A model generated the notes under the pieces. That model saw only the letters and a list, made by a program, of their open reading frames with translations. It had not been told where the DNA came from and did no database searches. From assembly GCA_016290215.1 (NCBI GenBank), contig JAEETH010000018.1, forward strand, positions 1 to 53,075: a stretch of DNA of 53,075 nucleotides, written 5' to 3'. The position numbers were made by a program, and so were the translations under genes. The DNA is from Bacteroidales bacterium (lineage in GTDB: Bacteria > Bacteroidota > Bacteroidia > Bacteroidales > F082). This document shows positions 16,545-25,700 of the stretch, piece after piece (the first letter of the stretch is position 1; every line of letters starts with the position of its first letter).

Positions 16545-17837
16545 ATGAATACTACGATTCCCAACCGTCTTTTTATCAGAAACAGAGCAAATTTTGCCGC
16601 CCAGTTGCCACCTAAGTCAGTGGCCGTCTTCACTGCCAACGAAGCCATGCCTCGCAATGGCGACGAGTTCTATCCTTTCCGGCAACAGTCGGATTTCTTC
16701 TATCTTACGGGCATCAACGAGGAGAATGCCTTCCTCATCATCGCGCCCGACTATCCCGATGAAACCATGCGAGAAATCCTCTTCATCGAACCCTACGACG
16801 AGGTGAAGGCCACTTGGCAAGGCGAGATGCTTGACAACAAGCAAGCCACCGAGCTTTCAGGCATTCAAACCGTCAAAGGCAGCGACGCTTTTTGGATGAC
16901 CTTGAACGACATTGCTTTTTCGGGCTATGGCGACACGATTTTCTTGAATAGTTACGAATATCCTAAATATGAGTGTGCAGTGGAGACCATCCAAAAACGC
17001 TTTGTGCAGCAAGTCAAGTCACAATACCCGATGCACAACTTTGGTCGCACCGCCCCGATTCTCAACGCCTTACGCATGGTGAAATCGGACGACGAAATCG
17101 CCATAACGCGACAGGCCTGCGACATTACTGCGAAGGCTTTCCGCCGCTGTTTGAGCACCGTGAAGCCTGGCATGTATGAATATGAGGTGCAGGCTGAAAT
17201 CGAATACATTTTCAAGCAAAACAACGCCACGGGCCATGCCTACGCGCCCATCATTGCAGGAGGCAAAAATGGTTGTTGCTTGCATTACTCGAAGAACCAA
17301 AGCCTGCTCAACGATGGCGAACTGCTCCTCTTCGACATCGGCTGCGAGTTGAAAAACTACTCGTCCGACCTCAGCCGAACCATACCTATTAACGGTACAT
17401 TCACCGAAAGGCAAAAGGACTGCTACAATGCCGTGCTCCGTGTGATGAAAGAAATCAGGAAACTTTATCGTCCAGGCGGCACCATCAACGAAATCAATGA
17501 GACCACCCACCGCCTGATGGAGCAAGAGATGATCAAACTCGGACTTTTCACTGCTGAAGACGTGAAGAACCAAAACCCCGACAAGCCATTGGAGCGTAAA
17601 TACTTGATGCATGGCATGTCGCACCACATCGGCCTTGACGTGCACGACAGCATCGACAAGTTCAAACCATTTGCGCCAGGAATGATACTTACTTGCGAAC
17701 CAGGAATTTACATCCGCGAGGAAGGCATCGGCATCCGCATCGAGAACGACCTGCTCATCACCGAAGGCGAGCCCATTAATTTGTTTGAAGGTCTGCCCAC
17801 GGAAATCGAAGAAATTGAAGAGGCGATGAAAAAATGA
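16545..17837 (+). CDS. pepP: Xaa-Pro aminopeptidase (M24B)
   Basis: Cytosolic dimetal exopeptidase that removes the N-terminal residue before proline. The N-terminal AMP_N domain has MPRNGDEFYPFRQQSDFFYLTG, and the C-terminal pita-bread domain carries the five metal ligands in FDIG, SSDLSRT, GMSHHIGLDVHD, CEPGIY and IRIENDLL. Length of 430 residues is normal. A second M24 enzyme follows on the same strand after a 133-base gap that holds a repeat element and a -7 box. The two are probably separately promoted paralogues. Confidence 0.95.
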   Translation: MNTTIPNRLFIRNRANFAAQLPPKSVAVFTANEAMPRNGDEFYPFRQQSDFFYLTGINEENAFLIIAPDYPDETMREILFIEPYDEVKATWQGEMLDNKQATELSGIQTVKGSDAFWMTLNDIAFSGYGDTIFLNSYEYPKYECAVETIQKRFVQQVKSQYPMHNFGRTAPILNALRMVKSDDEIAITRQACDITAKAFRRCLSTVKPGMYEYEVQAEIEYIFKQNNATGHAYAPIIAGGKNGCCLHYSKNQSLLNDGELLLFDIGCELKNYSSDLSRTIPINGTFTERQKDCYNAVLRVMKEIRKLYRPGGTINEINETTHRLMEQEMIKLGLFTAEDVKNQNPDKPLERKYLMHGMSHHIGLDVHDSIDKFKPFAPGMILTCEPGIYIREEGIGIRIENDLLITEGEPINLFEGLPTEIEEIEEAMKK

Positions 17838-17838
17838 T

Positions 17839-17846
17839 TATTTTTG
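17839..17846 (+). promoter_or_regulatory. -7 box for the second M24 gene
   Basis: TATTTTTG on the plus strand, directly after the pepP stop and before the paired hairpin repeat. Confidence 0.45.
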
Positions 17847-17850
17847 CATT

Positions 17851-17923
17851 TTGTAGAGACGCATTGAATGCGTCTCCAAGATTATTACCAATACAATGAG
17901 ACGCAAGCATTGCGTCTCTACAA
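17851..17923. repeat. REP-like doublet of GAGACGCA hairpins
   Basis: Two short hairpins (17856-17876 and 17898-17918; GAGACGCAT/ATGCGTCTC and GAGACGCAA/TTGCGTCTC) are themselves enclosed in an inverted repeat whose ends are TTGTAGAGACGCA and TGCGTCTCTACAA. The following AT-rich tract (17924-17970) repeats CAATCAACAATTAAA. Confidence 0.8.
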
Positions 17924-17970
17924 CAATCAACAATTAAACAATTAAACAATCAACAATTAAACAACAATAT

Positions 17971-19392
17971 ATGTTCACAAAAGACGTTTACAGTGGCCGT
18001 CGCGCCACATTGAAGAAAATGATTTCGAAGGGCATTGCCTTCTTCCCCGCCAACAACGAAGCGCCCTTCAACTACCCTGACAACACCTACATCTATCGTC
18101 AGGACAGCAACTTCTCCTATTATTTTGGCCTCAACCACCCCGATTTGGTCGGTGTGATCGACTTCGAAACAGGCGAAGAAATCCTTTTCGGCGTTGAAGT
18201 CACCATCGACGACGTGATTTGGTGCGGTCCCCTGCCCTCACTGAAGGAACAAGGCGACTGCATCGGCATCACCGACTGCCGCGACTTCAACAAATTCGGC
18301 GAGTACATCCAACAAGCCATAGCTAAAGGTCGCCAAATCCATATCCTGCCGACTTATCGCGCCGATACCAAAATTCAATGCTCCGAATGGCTGAATTGCA
18401 ATATTAATAAGGTGCAGGACTTTGTCAGCCTCGAACTCATCAAGGCCGTCATCGCCATGCGTGAAGTGAAGAGCGAACTCGAAATCGCCGAAATAGAACG
18501 CGCCGCCAACACCGCATATTACATGCACACCACTGCCATGAAGATGTGTAAACCCGGCATGGTGGAGCAAGAGATTGCCGGCGTGGTGGAAGGCCTCTCG
18601 CTGTCGGGCGGCGGCCCCGTGTCATTCCCTGTCATTTTGAGCGTCGACGGTCAAACCTTGCACAACCACGGTCATCACAATGTGCTGAAAGAAGGCCGCA
18701 TGATGGTGTGTGATGCCGGTGCCGAAACAGAGAACTACTATGCCTCCGACTTCACCCGCACCACGCCTGTGGGTGGCAAGTTCAACACCCGCCAACGCGA
18801 AATCTATGAAATCGTGCTCGCCGCCAACCAAGCCGTGGCGGAACAAACGCGTCCCTACATGCCTTACATGGTGATGCACACTTTGGCCTGCCGCACCTTG
18901 ATTGAAGGTCTTAAAGGCGTCGGCCTGATGAAAGGCGACACCGAAGAAGCTTTGATGAATGGTGCCCACTGGCTCTTCATGCCTCACGGCCTTGGACACA
19001 TGCTCGGCATGGACGTTCACGACATGGAAGGCCTCGGCGAGACCTATGTAGGCTACGACGACATCACGCCGCGTTCCACCAAGTTGGGCTTCAGCGGACT
19101 GCGTTGTGGCAAGACCTTGAAACCTGGTTTTGTAGTCACCGATGAGCCAGGTATCTACTTCATCCCCACCCTTATCGATTTATGGAAGGCAGAAGGCAAG
19201 TTCAAGGAGTTCATTAATTACGACAAGTTGGAAACCTACAAGGACTTTGGTGGCATCCGCATCGAAGACGACCTGCTCATCACCGAAGACGGCTGCCGCA
19301 TCCTTGGCCGCCCGATTCCTAAGACCGTCGCAGAAGTCGAAGACATGTGCGCGCAAGGGCGCGAGTGGATTAAGATGACCGCGATGTATTAA
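17971..19392 (+). CDS. M24 family aminopeptidase (Xaa-Pro peptidase-like)
   Basis: A 473-residue M24B-type metallopeptidase. N-terminal creatinase/AMP_N-like domain (RATLKKMISKGIAFFPANNE, YRQDSNFSYYFGLNHPDLVGVID), then the catalytic domain with metal ligands in CDAGAETENYYASDFTRT, PHGLGHMLGMDVHD, TDEPGIYF and IRIEDDLLIT. Compared with pepP it has an insertion around residues 360-400 (GETYVGYDDITPRSTKLGFSG). It likely acts on Pro-containing peptides. Adjacent placement with pepP suggests a shared role in peptide catabolism. Confidence 0.93.
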   Translation: MFTKDVYSGRRATLKKMISKGIAFFPANNEAPFNYPDNTYIYRQDSNFSYYFGLNHPDLVGVIDFETGEEILFGVEVTIDDVIWCGPLPSLKEQGDCIGITDCRDFNKFGEYIQQAIAKGRQIHILPTYRADTKIQCSEWLNCNINKVQDFVSLELIKAVIAMREVKSELEIAEIERAANTAYYMHTTAMKMCKPGMVEQEIAGVVEGLSLSGGGPVSFPVILSVDGQTLHNHGHHNVLKEGRMMVCDAGAETENYYASDFTRTTPVGGKFNTRQREIYEIVLAANQAVAEQTRPYMPYMVMHTLACRTLIEGLKGVGLMKGDTEEALMNGAHWLFMPHGLGHMLGMDVHDMEGLGETYVGYDDITPRSTKLGFSGLRCGKTLKPGFVVTDEPGIYFIPTLIDLWKAEGKFKEFINYDKLETYKDFGGIRIEDDLLITEDGCRILGRPIPKTVAEVEDMCAQGREWIKMTAMY

Positions 19393-19402
19393 AGAATTGT
19401 CT

Positions 19403-19489
19403 CACGCAGAATCCGCAGAATCATTTGAAACGCGAAGCGACGCTTGATTTGCGTCCGATAGTTTCTGCGATTTCTGTGGATTCTGCGTG
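19403..19489. repeat. Interrupted palindrome with CACGCAGAATCC arms
   Basis: Arms 19403-19414 and 19478-19489 are perfect 12-base inverted repeats, and the match continues imperfectly inward (GCAGAATC / GATTTCTGT). It fills the gap between convergent genes, so it may also act as a structured transcript end. Confidence 0.75.
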
Positions 19490-19497
19490 CTAAAACA

Positions 19498-22020
19498 TCA
19501 AAACTCCATTACCAATTTCACGTTGACATAGCGTGGTGTCAAGTAATTTGGTGCGCCATAGTAGCGGTGGTCGATGTATTTCACCCAATTGAATGAAATC
19601 ACGTTGGGGATATTCAACAAGTTGAAGACATCGACGCTGACATACATATTCTTGATGTAACGCAGCGGATTCCCTTTGCTGAAGCTGCTCGCCTCGCTGA
19701 TGAGTTGCTTGCTGAAACCAATATCGACACGGCGATAGGATTGATAACGTCCAGAAGGCTCGTAGAAGTCGGAATTGTCGCTATTATATGGAATACCCGT
19801 ACCGAACGATAAAGTCATGTTGACGCGCCATGTCGGGAAACCGGGGATGTAATCCTGGAAGAACAGCGAGAAATTGACCAACTGGTCAGATGGACGGCTG
19901 TGCCAACCCAAGGCAATGGTATCAGCAACTTGGTCGTCGGAATGGTTGTAGAAAGGAAGACGATTGCCTTCGGAATCCACCAAATAATAGTCACCGCGTA
20001 TGTCTTCTTTGGTCTGCATGATGGAAAGGCTGGCCCAGCTGTCGATGCCTTTCACAAACTCACCGTTCACCTTGAAATCAATACCTGTGGCGTAGGCGCG
20101 TGCCGACTGGTCGGCATAATAACAAATGCGCACATTGTCGACATCGTACGGAATCACATGGGTGAACCACTTGAAGTACGCCTCTGTTGTCAGGATGAAA
20201 GGCCGGTTCCAAGCGTGGAACTTGAAATCGTTGCCCACTACAATCTGATACGACTGTTGCGCCCTCGCATCCTTGAAGAGGCTACCGTCGCGGTTGCGGA
20301 TCTCACGATAGAACGGCGTTTGGTTATACACACCGCCCGACAGACGATAAACCATCTCATTTTTCTCATTATCAGGCTTATAGGCAATACCCGCCCTTGG
20401 GCTGACATACACCTTATGATTATAGCCCCAATAATTGGCCCTCACACCTCCAGTGATAACAAACTCGCCTTTATCTTTGTAAGGAATCGTCCACGAGTTT
20501 TGGACAAAGCCATCCACATTGTTGATAGACAGCCGATTGTGCGCCTTATGCGTAAAGTCCGTCTCGATATCAGGCAACACATCAGGATAGCCGCCAATCA
20601 CATCGGGGAAATGTGGCAAGCTGTAACCTGCCGAGTCCATCATCTGCCATTCGTCCACAACGTCGTCGATTTCCTGATGCTGGAAGCGAAGCCCCCATTT
20701 CAGCAGCTGATTGTCCATGGCATAGAGCCCTTTATGGTCAAGGTTGTAGACTTGCGAATAGAAACCATTACGGGCGTGCTCGGTTAATGTGCCTATCTCA
20801 TGGTTTTCGACCAACTCACCAAAGTTTTCAGAACCGATAGAAGTGTTGCGGATGCCGAAAAAATACTGTTCCTGAAGGTCGAAGGTTTCGGTTTCGTAAG
20901 CCGAATAACCCGAAGCTATCCATTTCAGGTTCATGTCTTTATTGGGCTTGTACGACAATGTCAAAGCACCAAGGCCCGTGGTATAGTCATCAACTTCCTG
21001 ACCGTCGAAAAACACATTGATTTGAATGGGGAAATCTATGGTTCCCGTATTAATCTTAGCATTTTCAGGGATGAGCATATAACGGTTCTTGGAATAATAG
21101 CCCAACAAGGACAACTCCCATTTTTCATTGAATTTGTAGCCAAACAAAGCCTGGACGTCGGTGAAATTCGGCCGATAATCGCCTTTGGTGTCCATCATGC
21201 CAAGGGCAAGCGCCGTGTTCTTATAGCGTGCACCAACCAAATAGCTGAACTTCTCATCCTTTGTCGCACCTTCCACATGGGCTTCGGCTCCCAAGAGGCT
21301 GAGACTCAATGAAGCCGCAAACTCTCGCGGGGTCTTGTAGGTCACATCGAGGACGGACGACATCTTGTCGCCATACTCAGCTGCGAAGCCGCCTGCTGAG
21401 AATTCGATATTGTTGACCAACTGCGAGTTGACAAAACTAAGGCCTTCTTGTTGTCCCGAGCCAACGAGGAAAGGACGATAGATTTCGACGCCGTTCACGT
21501 AGATGAGGTTCTCGTCGAAGTTGCCGCCTCGCACACGGTATTGAGAGCTAAGCTCGTTGTTTGACACCACGCCCGGCAAAGTCTTGATGAGGGTCTCAAC
21601 ACCACCACCCATAGTGGGCAACAAGGTGGCCTGTTTAGGGTTGAGGCGTGTCAGGCTGGAGGCATCCACGGCGCGGTCGCTGATGACGGCATCGGGCAGC
21701 ACCATAGCTGAAGATTTCAGGACCACATCTAATTTCTTCTTCTCCCCTTTCTTCAGTCGCACCGTCGCCTGACTCTGTTCGTAGCCCACAAACGAGAAAT
21801 GGAGGGTCCAAGTGGAATCCGACAGCAGCGAAAGTTCATAATATCCCCTTGAGTTGGTCGTATAGCCTACCAACAATTCGGGCACAACCACGTTGGCCAT
21901 CTCGATGGGATGACCATGTTCGTCGATCACCTTGCCATACACCGTGCCTACCGGCAAATCCTGGGCCTTGGCGACAAGCGAAAGCAGCATTAATGCTATG
22001 AGGATAAACTTGGTTCGCAT
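19498..22020 (-). CDS. TonB-dependent receptor with CarboxypepD-reg-like domain
   Basis: An 840-residue outer-membrane transporter. Signal peptide MRTKFILIALMLLSLVAKAQ; residues ~25-105 form a carboxypeptidase-regulatory-like extension (VYGKVIDEHGHPIEMANVVV, GYYELSLL, LDVVLKSS); the plug follows (LTRLNPKQATLLPTMGGGVE, LIKTLPGVVSNNELSSQYRVRGG, IYVNGVEIYRPF); and a 22-strand-type barrel ends VNVKLVMEF. It lacks a SusD partner here, so it is not a typical SusCD pair; cargo is unknown. It sits downstream of rpmB on the same strand with a terminator between. No clear -7 box was found in the gap. Confidence 0.92.
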   Translation of the reverse strand: MRTKFILIALMLLSLVAKAQDLPVGTVYGKVIDEHGHPIEMANVVVPELLVGYTTNSRGYYELSLLSDSTWTLHFSFVGYEQSQATVRLKKGEKKKLDVVLKSSAMVLPDAVISDRAVDASSLTRLNPKQATLLPTMGGGVETLIKTLPGVVSNNELSSQYRVRGGNFDENLIYVNGVEIYRPFLVGSGQQEGLSFVNSQLVNNIEFSAGGFAAEYGDKMSSVLDVTYKTPREFAASLSLSLLGAEAHVEGATKDEKFSYLVGARYKNTALALGMMDTKGDYRPNFTDVQALFGYKFNEKWELSLLGYYSKNRYMLIPENAKINTGTIDFPIQINVFFDGQEVDDYTTGLGALTLSYKPNKDMNLKWIASGYSAYETETFDLQEQYFFGIRNTSIGSENFGELVENHEIGTLTEHARNGFYSQVYNLDHKGLYAMDNQLLKWGLRFQHQEIDDVVDEWQMMDSAGYSLPHFPDVIGGYPDVLPDIETDFTHKAHNRLSINNVDGFVQNSWTIPYKDKGEFVITGGVRANYWGYNHKVYVSPRAGIAYKPDNEKNEMVYRLSGGVYNQTPFYREIRNRDGSLFKDARAQQSYQIVVGNDFKFHAWNRPFILTTEAYFKWFTHVIPYDVDNVRICYYADQSARAYATGIDFKVNGEFVKGIDSWASLSIMQTKEDIRGDYYLVDSEGNRLPFYNHSDDQVADTIALGWHSRPSDQLVNFSLFFQDYIPGFPTWRVNMTLSFGTGIPYNSDNSDFYEPSGRYQSYRRVDIGFSKQLISEASSFSKGNPLRYIKNMYVSVDVFNLLNIPNVISFNWVKYIDHRYYGAPNYLTPRYVNVKLVMEF

Positions 22021-22061
22021 GAAGGGATAACTGAAAATGAAGGGAAATATTATCTGAAACG

Positions 22062-22094
22062 AAAAAAGCTGCTGCGCAAGGCACAGCAGCTTTT
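22062..22094 (-). terminator. Rho-independent terminator after rpmB
   Basis: Minus-strand stem AAAAGCTGCTG(T)GC / GC(G)CAGCAGCTTTT with a short loop and a U run. It separates rpmB from the TonB-dependent receptor. Confidence 0.75.
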
Positions 22095-22119
22095 GATATT
22101 GTTCACATCGGTGATGGAA

Positions 22120-22362
22120 TTACCAACGTTCGAGGTTGCCCTTTTCAGAAGCATCCATGATGGCTTGATAGACACCCTTCTTGTTGATGGTGCGCATGCC
22201 GGCAGCCGAAACCTTCAGCACAATCCACTCATCCCATTCCGGAACATAGAACTTCTTGATTTTCAAATTCGGCTCAAACGTTCTCTTCGTCCTCTTATTG
22301 GAGTGAGAAACATTGTTGCCATGCATGACCTTTTTTCCTGTAATTTGACAAACTTTTGACAT
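22120..22362 (-). CDS. rpmB: 50S ribosomal protein bL28
   Basis: The 80-residue protein starts [21 protein letters not shown] and continues [12 protein letters not shown] and [14 protein letters not shown], the bL28 signature in full. It binds 23S rRNA near the exit site. Unlike the common Bacteroidota arrangement, no rpmG (bL33) or small companion gene follows. A terminator and a TonB-dependent receptor come next. It has its own TATTTTTG promoter box. Confidence 0.97.
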   Translation of the reverse strand: MSKVCQITGKKVMHGNNVSHSNKRTKRTFEPNLKIKKFYVPEWDEWIVLKVSAAGMRTINKKGVYQAIMDASEKGNLERW

Positions 22363-22407
22363 GACTCTTATCCTTTATTATTTACACTATTCTTCTCTAA
22401 CGGGCTG

Positions 22408-22415
22408 CAAAAATA
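22408..22415 (-). promoter_or_regulatory. -7 box for rpmB
   Basis: TATTTTTG on the minus strand, 46 bases upstream of the rpmB ATG. Confidence 0.5.
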
Positions 22416-22473
22416 CATAATTTTTCGTTTCGGCAACCCATTCTTCAAAAATTGAGTCAAAAAAATCTATTTC

Positions 22474-22737
22474 TCAACTATTTTTTCTCTTCTTCCCCAA
22501 CAGGTAAGCACCACCCAAGACGGAGAGCAAAGCAATGCCGCTGCCCAAGGGGGCATAATCTTCCTCGGGCGCCTCTTCGGCTTGGTCGAAGTCCCTTTCG
22601 TGGATAGGAATAATCAATCCGATATCTTCCCACTGGCCATCACGTTCCTTATCCAAGTCATTCTGGGTCATGAACACCTGCGATTGGAGTGGCATTGACA
22701 GCAGCACTGCTGCGGTCATCAGTATAAGTGTCTTCTT
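22474..22737 (-). CDS. Small secreted protein with C-terminal PLGSG-hydrophobic-basic tail (partner 2)
   Basis: Not a known family that I recognise. The 87 residues have three parts: signal peptide MKKTLILMTAAVLLSMPLQS, an acidic middle (QVFMTQNDLDKERDG... QAEEAPEEDY), and a C-terminal tail APLGSG, then a hydrophobic stretch IALLSVLGGAYLLG and basic KKRKNS. Such a motif-hydrophobic-basic tail is the layout of exosortase/sortase substrates. It is the last gene of a four-gene run, 42 bases behind the 2010-residue protein. An upstream ATG at 22761 would add MKHNNKN; the MKK start is preferred. It resembles the protein at 28829-29098 in layout, in QVF after the signal peptide, and in the tail. 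Confidence 0.8.
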   Translation of the reverse strand, partial: KKTLILMTAAVLLSMPLQSQVFMTQNDLDKERDGQWEDIGLIIPIHERDFDQAEEAPEEDYAPLGSGIALLSVLGGAYLLGKKRKNS

Positions 22738-22779
22738 CATATTTTTATTGTTGTGTTTCATTTTTTCTATGTTTTTGGG

Positions 22780-25700
22780 TTATTTACTTATGACCATTCT
22801 CTGTACTCTGCTCTGCATGCCTTCCGTCAGGCGAAGCATGTAGACGCCGTTGGCGACATTGGGCAGCATTACTGTGCTCTGCACGCCATGCAGTTCGCGG
22901 CTCATCACTAAGCGGCCGTTCACGTCGAACACCTGGAGCACGCCTTCGCCGTTAACCACCATCTCATCGCCCATCATGAAGGCGAAGGTTGGGGCAGCCT
23001 CGGCTTCGGTGTCCTCCTCAATGCCTGTGTAGCCAAACACCAACTTGAAGCGGCTTGCATAGTCCGAGGTGCTTGAGCTGAACTTGTACTCGCTCTCGCT
23101 CAGGCAGTCCACGTTGGCTCCCGTAATGTTGTCGATGAGGTGCAGGTAGCTGAACTCGCCGTTTTGGGTGTCCCAGCGCAGCGTATACTCGGTGTCCTCG
23201 GCTGTCTCGAAGCGGATGCCCACTTCTGTGATTCCAGATTGCGTGTAGGCTATTGCCCAGTCCTCGTCGTTGTAGTGGCACCAAATCTTCCCATTGCCGG
23301 TGCGCAGCCCCTTCATCAGAGGTGCTCCGCCGCAGTCGGGGCGTCCCAGTTCTATGGTGACTCTGTCACCGTTGCCGCTCGCCTCCTTCACGTAAAGGTT
23401 CACCAACGGATAATTTGGACGCTCACCGTCGCGGAACTTCACGCTTTCTGCCGTCACATTGCGCATCACAGGCTCGAAGGTCGCTGCGGCGTTATCGCGG
23501 TCTCTCAGCAACACAAAGAAGCCCTGATGGGGATAGATGAAGCGGCCTGCATAAGCGGGATTGTTGGATGCATCGTACGAGAAGGTCACGTAGTCTTGCG
23601 AATCCTCGTCGATTACCGTGTAGCTCGCCGTTTCTGGGGTGTTCCAAATGGCATCCTCAGCGATAGTGCTGGAGTTGGCTACAGCAAACGCGTTGAAGTC
23701 GAGATAGGCTTGGTAAGGATTGCCGATGAGGTTGTAGCCATGGCGCGGCACGCCTGCAGTCTGCGTAAGGTTATTGAACTCCACGCTGCCATTGTTCAGC
23801 GTACCGTAGCACTGCAGGAAGGTCTCCTCGCGAGTGGCAGCGAAATAGCCCTTGCCAGGGAACATACTTGGCTCGTTACTGTAAGTAATCTGCCATGTAT
23901 GGTCGTCGATATGCCAGTGGCTTGCGCTGTTGCGCTTGAAGTTGATCCAGTGGTACTGCGGCTCGTCGTATGAGTAGAAATCCCACTCCGTATAGTAGTT
24001 GCCTCCAACGGTGGCACTGTTGTCAGCTTCACTATATTCCGTACCGAAGCGGTGGCTCGGGAAGTAGCCGTGTTTCGGGTCGTTCTTCGGGTAGAAGCGA
24101 TAGTAAGGCATCCCGTCAGGATGACCGTAGCTGAACTCGAATTGATTTTCATTGGTGCTGTAGTTGATACCAATGGGTGCCTGGGTCAACGGGCTTGAGA
24201 TCATGTGCCAGTCGGTGGCGTCGGTCATGCCTTCAGAAGCTACACCGCCTTGCGGGTTGGCGCCGTTCACACCGGCTGAGTTGTCAAGCGTGATGCCTAC
24301 ATAAGCATTCAACAAATTATGGTTGATAAGAGCAACGTACTCAGCAATGTAGAGCTTTGATTCGGCATTCACATTAGTGCCTTGCACATTGCCATTGTTG
24401 CGATACATCCATATAGCCTCATCAGCTGCGGTGTAGTTCACCAACAAAGTGTCGATGGGGCGGTAGTAAAGGTACGGGTCGCCTTGCTGGGCAGCCACGG
24501 CGTCAGCCGATGGCATCTTCAGTATCGGGAAGTCGTTATTCAGCGGCTTTAGGTCGTTGCTCTCATGCCATGGACGGTCCCACTTCGTGTAGGTCATGTC
24601 TTCGCTGCTCATCTCGTTCACCCAGTTGTTCAAGGCGATGAGCATCTGCTTATCGACATCTTCTCCTTCGGGTACATAGCCGTTGTCGCTATCAGCCAGC
24701 GACACCTGCGTGTCGCGGTGGCAGTAGAGGTAGGGCAGGAAGCTATCGCCGTAGTTGCCGTGGCCCGTGGGGGCAGTGCCTGCCGCCTTGTAGTTGGTCA
24801 TGCCAGCAGGGGCATAGCAGTAGTTCACCTCGCCATCGTTGTTACCTACTAGGATGCCGAAGTTGCCGCTTGGAGCTTCACCGCGCAAGCGGGCGTAGCA
24901 ATTCTCCACCGTACCGGCGTTGATGGCTACCAGGCCACCTGAATACTTGTTGGTGTCCTTGCTGTTGAACAGGGAGTTGGCGAAGCTGTTATAGAGGTTG
25001 CCGCCAGCGAGTTCGGCGACCAGGCCGCCCATCCTGCCGCCCGTCATGTCGGCGACGCCGATGGACGAGTGCAATGTGCCGGCAGTCTGTTTGCCCACCA
25101 AGCCGCCAATGAGCGTCTCGGCGCTCTGCGAAATCAGCTTAGCCTGCACCTCGCTGTTGCACAATACACCACCCTCATTCTCACCGACCAGGCCGCCCAA
25201 AATCAAGCTGCCGTTGTTGTCGGTGTAGTATTCCATGCCGTGCACGAACACGTCCTGAACAAGGCCACCAGTGACATAACCGAACAGGCCGTAGTCAACG
25301 ACGCCGTTCTCGCCCTGGCCGTACACCATGCCATTTACGCCAGTGATAAGGTGACCATTGCCGTTGAACGTGCCGTTAAACGGTTTCGGGGTCACGCCAC
25401 TGACGCCCCTGAAGCCAATCGGCACCCAACCGAATTCCTTCATGTCGACGTCAGCCTCGAGGTTGACAACGAGGTCGGCGCTGGTGTGGGGATCCGAGCC
25501 GTTCAGGCCGTTGACGTAGCTGATGAGCCAGGCTAAGCCTTCCTTGTTTCTGATGGTGACGGTGTTGCCGTCGACGGTGAAGCCATCATCGGGCACGTCG
25601 TCAAGGCTCCTCACTGCCTCCGGCCAGAAGCCGTAGAGGTAGACATGATCGGGGTCGAAGGCCTCAGGCCAGCCGGTGTAGTGCACCGACAGATAGTGAT

